DNA from: JADMIH01 sp036399775
Lineage (GTDB): Bacteria; Chloroflexota; Chloroflexia; QHBQ01; JADMIH01
Direction of reading: 5' to 3'
Assembly (NCBI GenBank): GCA_036399775.1
Contig: DASWMJ010000028.1
Span: forward strand, 29,842-93,841
Length of the DNA stretch: 64,000 nucleotides
Shown in pieces: positions 1 to 7,093 of the stretch. Below the pieces are notes generated by a model. The model was not told the origin of the DNA. It saw only the letters and a program-made list of their open reading frames with translations, and did not search any database. Numbering within the stretch: position 1 is the first letter of the stretch; each line of letters begins with the position of its first letter. The translations under genes and the position numbers were made by a program.

Positions 1-245
1 GCGAAGAGTTGACCCTTGCCGGAGAGGCAGGCTTTGAAGTGCGACGGGTACATCAAATACCACTCTGGCACTATGTGAAGACTGCGGAGCGTTGGATAGG
101 CAATATGCAGGCACACAAAAAGGAGTTGGTGGAACTGGTGGGTCCCGAATATTATCGCCGCTTTCTCACGTACTTGAAACTGGCTCGCCAGGGTCATGCC
201 AGGGAGATGTTCACACTTGAAGCGATTCTGTGCCGTAAACCGTAA
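1..245 (+). CDS. C-terminal end of a SAM-dependent methyltransferase (cyclopropane-fatty-acyl-phospholipid synthase-like), partial
   Basis: The gene enters from the left edge; the open frame starts at base 3 and ends with TAA at 243-245, giving about 80 residues. The visible part reads G-F-E-V at the start, then an H-Y-x-x-T-x-x-x-W stretch and a helical, basic end. This is the arrangement I know from the C-terminus of the cyclopropane fatty acid synthase / mycolic acid methyltransferase family, where the last strand is followed by a helix contacting the lipid substrate. The catalytic core and SAM motif lie outside the window, so the substrate is unknown. A hairpin about 35 bases after the stop could end transcription. 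Family assignment is moderate. Confidence 0.5.
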   Translation, partial: EELTLAGEAGFEVRRVHQIPLWHYVKTAERWIGNMQAHKKELVELVGPEYYRRFLTYLKLARQGHAREMFTLEAILCRKP

Positions 246-279
246 GGGTGTGCATTCATAAGCTGTCGAAAGTGCAAGA

Positions 280-305
280 GGCAGGTAGCATGGCTATCTG
301 CCTTT
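280..305 (+). terminator. Possible Rho-independent terminator after the methyltransferase
   Basis: A 10-bp stem (280-289 with 293-302, one G-T pair) closes a 3-base ATG loop and is followed by only three T residues. It sits between the end of the partial methyltransferase and the start of the acetyltransferase at 313. The short T tract makes termination uncertain; it could equally hide or shape the acetyltransferase leader. Confidence 0.4.
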
Positions 306-312
306 CAGAACG

Positions 313-807
313 ATGACACTCGTGCGCGTGGAGAACATAGCAGACCACCTGGACCTGGTAGACGTTGTAGCCCGTTGGCATTGGGATGAGTGGGGGCATA
401 CGGACCCTGGCGGCTCGCTCCAGTCCTGGACGGAGGGCCTGCGGCAGCGTACCAACCGGGATCGCATTCCTGCCACCTATGTTGCCCTTGACGAAGATGA
501 GCTACTAGGCTCGGTAACCCTGGTCGAGCATGACATGTCCACACGCTTAGACTTATCTCCCTGGCTGGCCGGGGTGTACGTCAAACCTGAACGTCGCGGG
601 CAGGGCGTAGGAAGTGCGCTCGTCCGCCATGCGACAGAGTGCGCCGCCCAAATGGGGGTCCAGCGCCTCTACCTCTACACCAGATCGGCCCAGGGATTTT
701 ATGAAAAGCTCGGTTGGCAACACCTCGCGGAAGACCATTATGAGGGCCGCCGCGTATCCATTATGCAGATTGCTCCTCGCTCTCAACCCTTTAATAATCA
801 GGTATAG
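313..807 (+). CDS. GNAT family N-acetyltransferase
   Basis: The 164-residue protein is the usual size of a single-domain GNAT enzyme, which transfers an acetyl group from acetyl-CoA to an amine. Residues 84-100 hold the central beta strand and the pyrophosphate-binding loop R-R-G-Q-G-V-G (94-100), matching the family pattern Q/R-x-x-G-x-G/A. The segment around 120-136 (L-Y-L-Y-T, then F-Y-E-K-L-G-W) is the expected C-terminal strand with the conserved F-Y-x-x-x-G-F/W turn. The substrate cannot be predicted. The start ATG at 313 has no clear ribosome-binding site, and a hairpin lies just before it. The gene converges on trpA with a simple repeat between the two stop codons. Confidence 0.85.
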   Translation: MTLVRVENIADHLDLVDVVARWHWDEWGHTDPGGSLQSWTEGLRQRTNRDRIPATYVALDEDELLGSVTLVEHDMSTRLDLSPWLAGVYVKPERRGQGVGSALVRHATECAAQMGVQRLYLYTRSAQGFYEKLGWQHLAEDHYEGRRVSIMQIAPRSQPFNNQV

Positions 808-827
808 AGCTACCAAATAGTGCATGC

Positions 828-883
828 TTTCTAACTTCTAACTTCTGGCTTCTAATTTCTAATTTCTAACTTCTATCTTCTTA
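828..883. repeat. Degenerate TTCTAAC/TTCTAAT simple repeat
   Basis: About eight imperfect copies of a 7-base unit TTCTAAC or TTCTAAT run through this stretch, which contrasts sharply with the GC-rich surroundings. It lies between two converging genes and includes the last codons of trpA (stop at 859-861). The trpA C-terminal residues K-K-I-E-V-R-N are therefore encoded by the repeat. Confidence 0.75.
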
Positions 884-1668
884 GTAGCCTCTTTCAACTC
901 CCGCACAAACTCCGCTACTCCGCCCACCAACTCTTCTTCGTCCAGCCCCTCGATCAGGTTTACCATCGCGCTCCCCACTACCGCTCCCTCCGCTATCTGG
1001 GACACCTTAGCCACGTGCTCCGGCGTGCTCAGCCCGAACCCTACCACCAGGGGTAAGCCGGTATGCTCTCTCACCCGCGCGATCAGGTCTGCCACTCCTT
1101 CGCTTACCTCGGCGCGAGCGCCCGTCACACCGGCCACCGCTACGCAATAGATAAACCCGCTAGCCATCTCCGCGACCCGCTTAAGTCGCTCGTCCGTGCT
1201 GGTGGGCGCGACCAGGAATATCAGGTCAACCCCTTTCTCTCCGCAGGCTTCTTTCAACTCCCCGGCTTCTTCGGGCGGCAGATCGGGCACGATTACACCG
1301 TCTACGCCGGAAGCCCCGCAATCCGCCGCGAACCTCTCTACACCGTACTTATGTATAGGGTTGTAATAGCTCATCAGCACGAGCGGCACTTCGTTGGCCC
1401 GCCGCGCCTCGGCAGCCACAGTCAAGCAATCGCCCAGCGTCACCCCATTCTCAAGCGCCGCGTGTGATGCCCTCTGTATAGTGGCCCCATCAGCTATCGG
1501 GTCGCTGAAGGGCACGCCCAACTCAATAAGGTCCGCACCCTGCCGCGCCATGACAGGTACCAACTGCCGCGTTACCTCCAACGACGGATACCCCACCGTC
1601 AAATAAGGTATCAGCGCCGCCTCCTTCTCCCACCTCAACCTCTTGAACGTCTGCGCTATCCTCCCCAC
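859..1668 (-). CDS. trpA: Tryptophan synthase alpha chain
   Basis: TrpA cleaves indole-3-glycerol phosphate to indole and glyceraldehyde 3-phosphate in the last step of tryptophan synthesis and works as an alpha2beta2 complex with TrpB. The 269-residue length is typical. The signature L-I-E-L-G-V-P-F-S-D-P with A-D-G after it is intact and supplies both catalytic acids, E49 and D60, at the same numbers as in E. coli. Later family segments are present too: S-Y-Y-N-P, V-P-D-L-P, A-G-V-T-G and V-G-F-G-L-S. The start is GTG, preceded by a near-perfect ribosome-binding site (TAAGGAGG, 1673-1680) four bases away. No other trp gene is next to it, so trpA appears detached from its usual operon. The C-terminal tail comes from a simple repeat. 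Confidence 0.97.
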   Translation of the reverse strand: MGRIAQTFKRLRWEKEAALIPYLTVGYPSLEVTRQLVPVMARQGADLIELGVPFSDPIADGATIQRASHAALENGVTLGDCLTVAAEARRANEVPLVLMSYYNPIHKYGVERFAADCGASGVDGVIVPDLPPEEAGELKEACGEKGVDLIFLVAPTSTDERLKRVAEMASGFIYCVAVAGVTGARAEVSEGVADLIARVREHTGLPLVVGFGLSTPEHVAKVSQIAEGAVVGSAMVNLIEGLDEEELVGGVAEFVRELKEATKKIEVRN

Positions 1669-1756
1669 TACTCCTCCTTATTCCACAATCCAGATGTTTG
1701 CCCTGCAAGACTGCTTTGTCGTCCTGATGTTAGAAGAAAACGAACCCACTCCCCTT

Positions 1757-1869
1757 TGTCATTCTGAGCGCAGCGAAGAATCTCGTCCCTCGCATACCAT
1801 GCTTGTAGTACGTTTGTCAGGCGAGAGAATGTGCGAGCGACGAGATTCTTCGCTGCGCTCAGAATGACA
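1757..1869. repeat. Dispersed palindromic element, family 1 (copy a)
   Basis: A perfect 30-bp inverted repeat (1757-1786 with 1840-1869; the left arm begins TGTCATTCTGAGCGCAGCGA) flanks a 53-base centre. The same arms recur at 8425-8546 and 37570-37682, each time between genes, with total lengths of 113-122 bases. No open frame or transposase is inside, so it is a non-autonomous, MITE- or REP-like element. Here it lies upstream of trpA and downstream of the DUF5946 gene. Confidence 0.9.
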
Positions 1870-1915
1870 TGGGTGCAGGGGCGGCGTTCCCATTCATCCC
1901 TGCTTTGCGACGCTT

Positions 1916-2392
1916 TCATAATAGATTCCCTGAAGCTTTGAGCGCCTTAAGCGTTGCGCGTGCCCACCCTACCACATTTTCGCAGTAATTCTCCATACCC
2001 CCTGCTATAACGTCTGCGGCGGTCACTTCCCAATCTATAGGGCGCTCATATATGCCGTGAGAGTCGTTCGTGCCGGTTACTTTCCATTTGCGCTTGCTTG
2101 AGTCCAGGGTATCGCGGTTGCGCCTTCGTACCTCTTGAGTGGTTACCCCATGCTCCACAAATTCAGCCAGGAGGTGGGTCGCCCAGGTCAACCCGTCGGG
2201 CGAATACAGGCTGGGGTGTTGCAGGTGGTAGCACAGTACCATCATGTGATGCACCTCCCAGAACGTCGGGTTTTCGGCTTCCCAGGCTAGCATCTGGTGG
2301 AAGTCGTCCGTACATGTGTCCTCGCCATGCCGGGCGGCTCCACATTCAGGGCAGACCTGTGTTTCTGCGAGGTCCCGCGCTTCTTCGCCCAT
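1916..2392 (-). CDS. DUF5946 family protein (function unknown)
   Basis: The 158-residue protein begins with a zinc-knuckle-like C-P-E-C-G (C14, C17), then C27, H32, H48-H49, C54, H56 and H59, a dense set of possible metal ligands in the first 60 residues. The stretch H-x-M-V-L-C-Y-x-L-Q-H-P-S-L-Y-S is one I recognise from DUF5946 proteins, which have no known function. The second half is helical and rich in charged residues and W. ATG at 2390-2392 has only a weak purine-rich leader. A terminator just upstream (2435-2464) separates it from the PRC-barrel operon, so it needs its own promoter. A metal-binding role is inference from the Cys/His pattern. Confidence 0.65.
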   Translation of the reverse strand: MGEEARDLAETQVCPECGAARHGEDTCTDDFHQMLAWEAENPTFWEVHHMMVLCYHLQHPSLYSPDGLTWATHLLAEFVEHGVTTQEVRRRNRDTLDSSKRKWKVTGTNDSHGIYERPIDWEVTAADVIAGGMENYCENVVGWARATLKALKASGNLL

Positions 2393-2434
2393 CTATTCCC
2401 ATCCCATCAGGTTCCGTACTGCTTTTCAGCCATG

Positions 2435-2464
2435 AAAAAGCAGGCAGAGTGTGGCTCCGCCTGC
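2435..2464 (-). terminator. Rho-independent terminator of the PRC-barrel/DUF3096 operon
   Basis: Read on the minus strand, a 10-bp stem (2464-2455 with 2449-2440, one mismatch) is followed directly by five T residues (2439-2435). It lies 25 bases after the stop of the DUF3096 gene, the expected place for a transcription terminator. Confidence 0.8.
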
Positions 2465-2489
2465 CGAAAGAGTCATTCAGTTAGAGAGC

Positions 2490-2651
2490 CTAGATATTTC
2501 CCCCACCGCCGGTCGGCGCGTTCTGCAAAGCTAACCAGAGGCCCGCGATGAGCAGCCCGACGCCCACGATTATGCGTAGAAACTCCGGGAATATGAGCAC
2601 CAGTACGCCTGCTATCACCAGCGCGATGCCTGCCAAGAGACGGTTATTCAA
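2490..2651 (-). CDS. DUF3096-like small membrane protein
   Basis: This 53-residue gene starts with TTG at 2651-2649. A strong ribosome-binding site (AAGGAGG, 2665-2659) lies seven bases upstream and overlaps the end of the PRC-barrel gene, so the two should be translationally coupled. The protein has two hydrophobic segments (about 4-21 and 27-43) around F-P-E-F-L-R, followed by a short polar tail with four glycines. Length and the pattern of G-I-A-L-V-I-A-G then a proline turn then V-G-x-x-L-L-I-A-G-L fit DUF3096, a family of tiny membrane proteins of unknown function. It closes an operon with two other membrane or stress-type proteins and is followed by a good terminator. Confidence 0.75.
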   Translation of the reverse strand: MNNRLLAGIALVIAGVLVLIFPEFLRIIVGVGLLIAGLWLALQNAPTGGGGNI

Positions 2652-2663
2652 AGGTATGCCTCC

Positions 2664-3920
2664 TTACGAGTTAGTTGCTGTACCGCCGGGAGCGACTGCC
2701 GGGCCGGCTGCTTCGTCTGCGATTGATCGCTCTGCTGCTCTCGCCTGTGACCCGCCTGTGTCGCCGCCGTTGTTCTTCAGGCTGGCGTCACCACTGCGCG
2801 GGGCCTTCAGATCGTCCAGGCTCAGCTTGGGGCGCTCCACGTACACCGACTCCACCAGTATGTCGAGCACGCCCGCATCCCTGGCTGCCTGCACAGCCCG
2901 GTTGGTGATGATGTCGCCCGTATTGAGGATAATATTGTCCTCCGGGTCGAGTATCACACGCGACGCTGGGCGGCCCAGGGCGTACTTGATGCGCCTCTGC
3001 ATGGCCTTGCTGTCCGCGTCGTCCACTATGCTGGTGTAGCGGCCCGTAAGCTGCTCCCAAAGTTCCTTCGCCTCGGTGCGTATATCCGATAGGCTACTGT
3101 TCGCCTTCTCTCCGAGCGAGTTGAGGTTTTGCTGCGCGGGGCCTGCGCCTGCTGCCATAAATACCTGCGGAAGCCTGTTGGCCTCCCTGGCCGCCGCTAC
3201 GTGCTCCTGCGTGATGACCTCTCCCTCCTGCACGATAACCGTGCCGTCCGGGGCCGTAATGGTGCCATGCGCTGTCTTGCCCGCGATCATGGAGTCGGCG
3301 CGCTGGGGCAACGTTTGCCTCACCTGCCCGCCAAGCTGCTCTAGCTGCTCGTTGAGTTTCGCGCCCGCCGTGCGCACACGCGACCCAGCCTGGTCAAGCG
3401 CGCCCGACCAGCCTCCCAACTGCTCATCGAATTCTTTAGCCACGTCGGCGGGCACGTACATGATGCGCTGCCCCATGCTCAAAACGCGGTCGGTGGGCAG
3501 CCAGCGCGTACCCTGCGTGACGCTCAATACTTTGCCTATGGAGACGTAATAGCCCTTTATCTCGCCGGTCTTATCGTCAATCAGGAGATCGCTGACTTCG
3601 CCCAGCTTGCGCCCGTCGTCGGTCAGCACTCTCAGCCCGATAACTACCTGCTTGTTGTCCAGGCTCCTGAGCACGGGGTCGCGGTCTACGTCTATGATCG
3701 CCTTGCCGTCGGCTATGATGATGGCGTTCGGCCCTATCGCCTGTATGCGCCCAAAGGGGAGGGCTTTGGCCGAGTGGAACATAGTCTTGTTCTCGACCAC
3801 CAGCGCCAGCACCTGCCGCCGCTGCGGGTCGAGTATCATGTCTTCCACGTCGTATATCTTGGTGCCCCGGTTGAACGTTACTACCGGCAGCCCTATTAGC
3901 TCGCTTGCCTTTTTATCCAT
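2664..3920 (-). CDS. PRC-barrel domain protein with two PRC barrels and two C-terminal repeats
   Basis: Two PRC-barrel domains, small beta barrels known from RimM and photosynthetic reaction-centre H subunits, occupy about residues 4-77 and 87-160; the second has the typical D-G-x-K-L-G-E-V-S-D-L-L-I-D-D stretch. A polar, Q/E-rich linker follows. After it come two copies of a roughly 33-residue motif (about 219-250 and 319-351) with the pattern D-x-x-x-x-I-x-x-G-D/E-x-I-T-x-x-x-V-x-A-A-R, likely paired barrel-like or sandwich-hybrid elements. There is no signal peptide or TM segment, so it is cytoplasmic or peripheral. ATG at 3920 has a GAGGAGAT ribosome-binding site. It is the middle gene of an operon between a single-TM peptide and a DUF3096 peptide, suggesting a membrane-associated role, possibly stress-related. 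Function is unproven. Confidence 0.85.
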   Translation of the reverse strand: MDKKASELIGLPVVTFNRGTKIYDVEDMILDPQRRQVLALVVENKTMFHSAKALPFGRIQAIGPNAIIIADGKAIIDVDRDPVLRSLDNKQVVIGLRVLTDDGRKLGEVSDLLIDDKTGEIKGYYVSIGKVLSVTQGTRWLPTDRVLSMGQRIMYVPADVAKEFDEQLGGWSGALDQAGSRVRTAGAKLNEQLEQLGGQVRQTLPQRADSMIAGKTAHGTITAPDGTVIVQEGEVITQEHVAAAREANRLPQVFMAAGAGPAQQNLNSLGEKANSSLSDIRTEAKELWEQLTGRYTSIVDDADSKAMQRRIKYALGRPASRVILDPEDNIILNTGDIITNRAVQAARDAGVLDILVESVYVERPKLSLDDLKAPRSGDASLKNNGGDTGGSQARAAERSIADEAAGPAVAPGGTATNS

Positions 3921-3974
3921 TCGATGCTATCTCCTCGCCTGCTGCATGTCCGGTGTTGAGCGTTCCGAATGCGC

Positions 3975-4145
3975 CTATTTGTTGATGTGCAGGGTGTCGC
4001 CAACCGCATCCCATAAGGCTAGAAAACCCGATCTGTCGCCCAGCCACCAGGCCAGAAACAGCACGGTAACGATCAAAATTAGGAAAAGGAGGGTTGCCGC
4101 CGCGCGGTCGGAGCCTGCATGCACGTTACCCCGAAGTCTAGCCAA
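3975..4145 (-). CDS. Small single-pass membrane protein
   Basis: A 56-residue protein is predicted from TTG at 4145-4143, because a strong ribosome-binding site (GGAGGT, 4157-4152) lies six bases before it. The frame stays open further upstream to 4280, but those starts lack a good site and run toward a repeat. Residues 17-35 form one hydrophobic helix (L-L-F-L-I-L-I-V-T-V-L-F-L) flanked by an R/H-rich N-terminus and a short C-terminal tail ending T-L-H-I-N-K. No family was recognised. It lies 54 bases upstream of the PRC-barrel gene on the same strand, so it is probably the first gene of that operon. Confidence 0.5.
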   Translation of the reverse strand: MARLRGNVHAGSDRAAATLLFLILIVTVLFLAWWLGDRSGFLALWDAVGDTLHINK

Positions 4146-4264
4146 TTCACTACCTCCATGCACAGGCATCCTCGTGATGCCTGGATACAAGTCTTCCCAG
4201 CACATGCCTAGCACGGCAAAGTGCGAGCAATAGTCGTGCCACGAGTAGTCTGTACGCTGTACGA

Positions 4265-4352
4265 TAGGGGCGACCCGCATGCTCGTCCTGTCTGGGTCGC
4301 GTGCCAGGTTGGTTCGCCATCCCCACCAGGGCGACCCACCGGGTCGCCCCTA
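4265..4352. repeat. Palindromic element, family 3 (GGGGCGACCC type, copy a)
   Basis: Inverted 12-bp arms TAGGGGCGACCC (4265-4276) and the complement (4341-4352) enclose a centre that itself contains another G-G-C-G-A-C-C-C stretch. Related sequences occur at 10855-10872, 15804-15870 and 63966-64000. It fills the gap between the small membrane-protein gene and the large membrane protein, both on the minus strand. Confidence 0.75.
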
Positions 4353-4378
4353 CAGCAACATTGTTTTAATCGTCACGA

Positions 4379-7090
4379 TCACCTCAGCCTGAATATCCAC
4401 ACGGCGTCTCTGTGGAAGAGCAAATCGGTGCGGTCGCTCCTGAGGAGCACAGGCACCGACAGCGCGCCACCCCGCGAGCCTACATAGACGTGGGTTATGC
4501 CCGCCGCCTTCAAGGCGTCCCAGTCGGGCTGCATCGGGCCTGAAGATTGGTAATCAGTAGCGTAAGTGATGTCCAGCAAGTCGTTGAGGTAGCCCGGCTC
4601 CTCCGGACGCTCGTTGTTCGCGGGCAGAGGAGGCACCGACGCGCGCACGCCCGGCGCGGCGAGAGGCACCCACAGCCCGGAGTCGGAACCCTGCACCGCA
4701 TTTGACCAGAGGAAAGCGAAGGGATTGGCAAGCACGTATGAATCGCGTGGCAGGTTGTCGCGCGCCCACGCCAGGGCTTCAGCGTCGGCGCGGGCGATAT
4801 AGGGCTTGTTGTCTATACGAGCGGAGTTGTTCAGGCTGACGGCCATACCGCCCACGAGTACAGCGCCCACCATGAGCGCGAAGGCCGCTATGCGCCACAA
4901 TCGCTGCCTGCCAGCCTTGTACGTGTCGGCAAGCGACATGAAGCCCCGCGCCAACTCCCCAAGCGCATACCCGGCGAGCAAGGCCAGCGCCACCCACGCC
5001 CCCGTCAGCAGGGTCGTCACGTCCAGGTAGCCCGCATAAGGCAGCTTGAACGGCAGCAGGTAGGGGTTCGACCACAGGCCAAGCAAAAGCCACGTCAACG
5101 CGAGTATGGCAGGGTAAGGGTTGCGCCGCCAGATAGAAATCGCCACCCCTACCACAGATAGCGCCAGCATGAAAAGCAGAGATTGGTGGAAAACAAGGTC
5201 GGTGCCGCCCAGCGTCCTATCCAGGGAGTAATAACCCACAGAGGCTTCAGTCTCTATGCCCACGAACCGCCGCGTGAAGTTCTGCGTCAGATTGAGGAGC
5301 CAGGGGAGCAGCGCGGCCAGAGTCAAGGCACCTATGATCCCTACGCGCTGTAATAGCTGTAGCATCTCCGCGATGCGCGCGCGGCTGCGGAAGACTCCAA
5401 GCGTGCGCCACACGAGGTATAGGCCCACAAACCCGCCGTAAATCATGGCGATGCGATAATGTGTGAGCGCCAGGCCCGCCGACGCCAGCACCGCCAGCAT
5501 ATACGGCCCCGACTGCTGCAACGCGCTCTGCCAGGTGATCTGCCTGCCGGGTTGCGTGGGCGGCGGTGATGCCGTAGAGGTACTTTCTGCGGGCGCAGCC
5601 CGCCTCCCGCGCTCCAACACTTCCAGCAGCAACACCCACGCGACGGGCAGCAGCGCCAGCCCCAGCCCCTGCGTATAGCGGCTCCAGTTGACATAAAACG
5701 CAGGGAAGATGCTCACCAGCCCGGCGAGCGCGCCCGCCGCCAGTCCTGCCCAGCGATTGCCCAGCACCTTCCATCCAAAGAGGGTAAGCGTGAGCACAGG
5801 TAGCGCGCTTGCGAACTGCCCCACCTGCGGCATGAGCAACATCATGTCTGCCGCTTCGGTGCGCCCCGATAGCCACCCGATCGTGGCTACGAGCGCGTGG
5901 AAGCCATAATGGTAGGTGAAGGAGGCGAGGGGCGCATAAGGCTCGTAATTGGACGGTATCCCCCCGGCCCGGATGAACATCTCCGATATCAGGGTGTGAT
6001 GGTACGCGTCCAGCCCCAGCCCTGCGAAAGCGTCCCTGAGCGATACGAGGCGCGTGACCAGGGTGGCGATAAAGACGCCTGACAGCAGCCCCCAGAACGC
6101 CAGATCTCTTGGCTTGATACCCCGCAAGTGAACGCGAGGCTTGCGCCGCACCACCCACAGGCTGAGTGCGCCCGCGCACAGGGCAAGCATCACCCACAGG
6201 GCGGGAGCGCCCACCCGCAACCCTACGGCTCGCGTCACCAGGAATAGGACAGGCAGCATCAGCGCGGTTAGCCCTGGCGCGGCTAAGAATCGCTGCCCCG
6301 CGCTCAAGCTGCTCGGCATCCAGGCCAGCAGGGTCAACCCGGGCAGCCATAACAGCAAAGCCCAGGCTACTATCAGCAGCCCTTCGCTGGACAGGGCACG
6401 CGCGATGTCGCCCCACAGCGCCCACAGGTCGTAATGGTAGGAGGCCGACAGGGACAGGTCGCCGTCCAGGCTGTCTCCGTCGGTATACAGGGTGCCGGTG
6501 AGAGCATCTTCGGAGTTGTACCTCAAGCCCAGGGCGCTGCTGAGCGCCCTGCCCGGCGTCTCCAGTACGAGTGTGTATGTGACATTCTCCGAGTCGGCAA
6601 TGGCGGGGAAGTCAATAGCGAGCAGGGGGTTCTCGAACTTTGCCGCGCTCAGGGGCTCATCATAAACCACCGGCCCATCCAGGCCATCCCCCGCGAGCAG
6701 GCGTACTCGCCCGTCCTCCGGCAGCGCAAAGAAGCTGGAAAGCTGTAGCTCGATGCGGTTGAAGTTTGCCCTGGGGCTATGGAAACTCTGCGCCACCACT
6801 GATGTGTTAAGCGTATCGGTGCTTGCGTCGCTGATATGCTGCTCAAAGCTGCGAAACTCTATGCCCCTGCCCAGCGAAATTAGCCCCGCCACTATCACGG
6901 ACAGCAAAACCACAGCAGGGACCGCCATCAAGAGAGGCCGTGTATATGGCGGCAAGTCCGCCTGCAAGTGACGCCATCGAGTTATGGGACGCGGCGAAGG
7001 TTGTGGCGCGGGTGCGGGCGTCTGCGGTGTGGTTCGAGAAGGGCGGGCGGGTAGGGCGGTCTGCGCGGGTGTGGGGTCGGTCATCGGCAC
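4379..7090 (-). CDS. Giant multi-pass membrane protein, GT-C glycosyltransferase-like
   Basis: The 903-residue protein has a proline-rich cytoplasmic N-terminus (about 7-37), one TM helix (about 52-73), a soluble extracytoplasmic domain (about 74-230), and then a dozen or so TM helices from about 235. Just after a TM helix lies D361-A-Y-H-H365, in the first large outer loop; this is the place and style of the metal- and donor-binding acidic motif of GT-C enzymes, which use polyprenyl-phosphate sugars. The C-terminal 150 residues are soluble again and include W-A-R-D-N-L-P-R-D-S. Substrate is unknown. Its ATG starts four bases beyond the stop of the M24 peptidase gene, so the two are almost certainly co-transcribed and coupled, although the functional link is unclear. 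Confidence 0.7.
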   Translation of the reverse strand: MPMTDPTPAQTALPARPSRTTPQTPAPAPQPSPRPITRWRHLQADLPPYTRPLLMAVPAVVLLSVIVAGLISLGRGIEFRSFEQHISDASTDTLNTSVVAQSFHSPRANFNRIELQLSSFFALPEDGRVRLLAGDGLDGPVVYDEPLSAAKFENPLLAIDFPAIADSENVTYTLVLETPGRALSSALGLRYNSEDALTGTLYTDGDSLDGDLSLSASYHYDLWALWGDIARALSSEGLLIVAWALLLWLPGLTLLAWMPSSLSAGQRFLAAPGLTALMLPVLFLVTRAVGLRVGAPALWVMLALCAGALSLWVVRRKPRVHLRGIKPRDLAFWGLLSGVFIATLVTRLVSLRDAFAGLGLDAYHHTLISEMFIRAGGIPSNYEPYAPLASFTYHYGFHALVATIGWLSGRTEAADMMLLMPQVGQFASALPVLTLTLFGWKVLGNRWAGLAAGALAGLVSIFPAFYVNWSRYTQGLGLALLPVAWVLLLEVLERGRRAAPAESTSTASPPPTQPGRQITWQSALQQSGPYMLAVLASAGLALTHYRIAMIYGGFVGLYLVWRTLGVFRSRARIAEMLQLLQRVGIIGALTLAALLPWLLNLTQNFTRRFVGIETEASVGYYSLDRTLGGTDLVFHQSLLFMLALSVVGVAISIWRRNPYPAILALTWLLLGLWSNPYLLPFKLPYAGYLDVTTLLTGAWVALALLAGYALGELARGFMSLADTYKAGRQRLWRIAAFALMVGAVLVGGMAVSLNNSARIDNKPYIARADAEALAWARDNLPRDSYVLANPFAFLWSNAVQGSDSGLWVPLAAPGVRASVPPLPANNERPEEPGYLNDLLDITYATDYQSSGPMQPDWDALKAAGITHVYVGSRGGALSVPVLLRSDRTDLLFHRDAVWIFRLR

Positions 7091-7093
7091 GCC

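Noticed and set aside
5247..6425. A 392-residue open frame on the minus strand within the giant membrane-protein gene
   Set aside because: It lies in another frame of 4379-7090, is rich in R, G, A and H with no domain, and has no ribosome-binding site. It is a GC-rich shadow.
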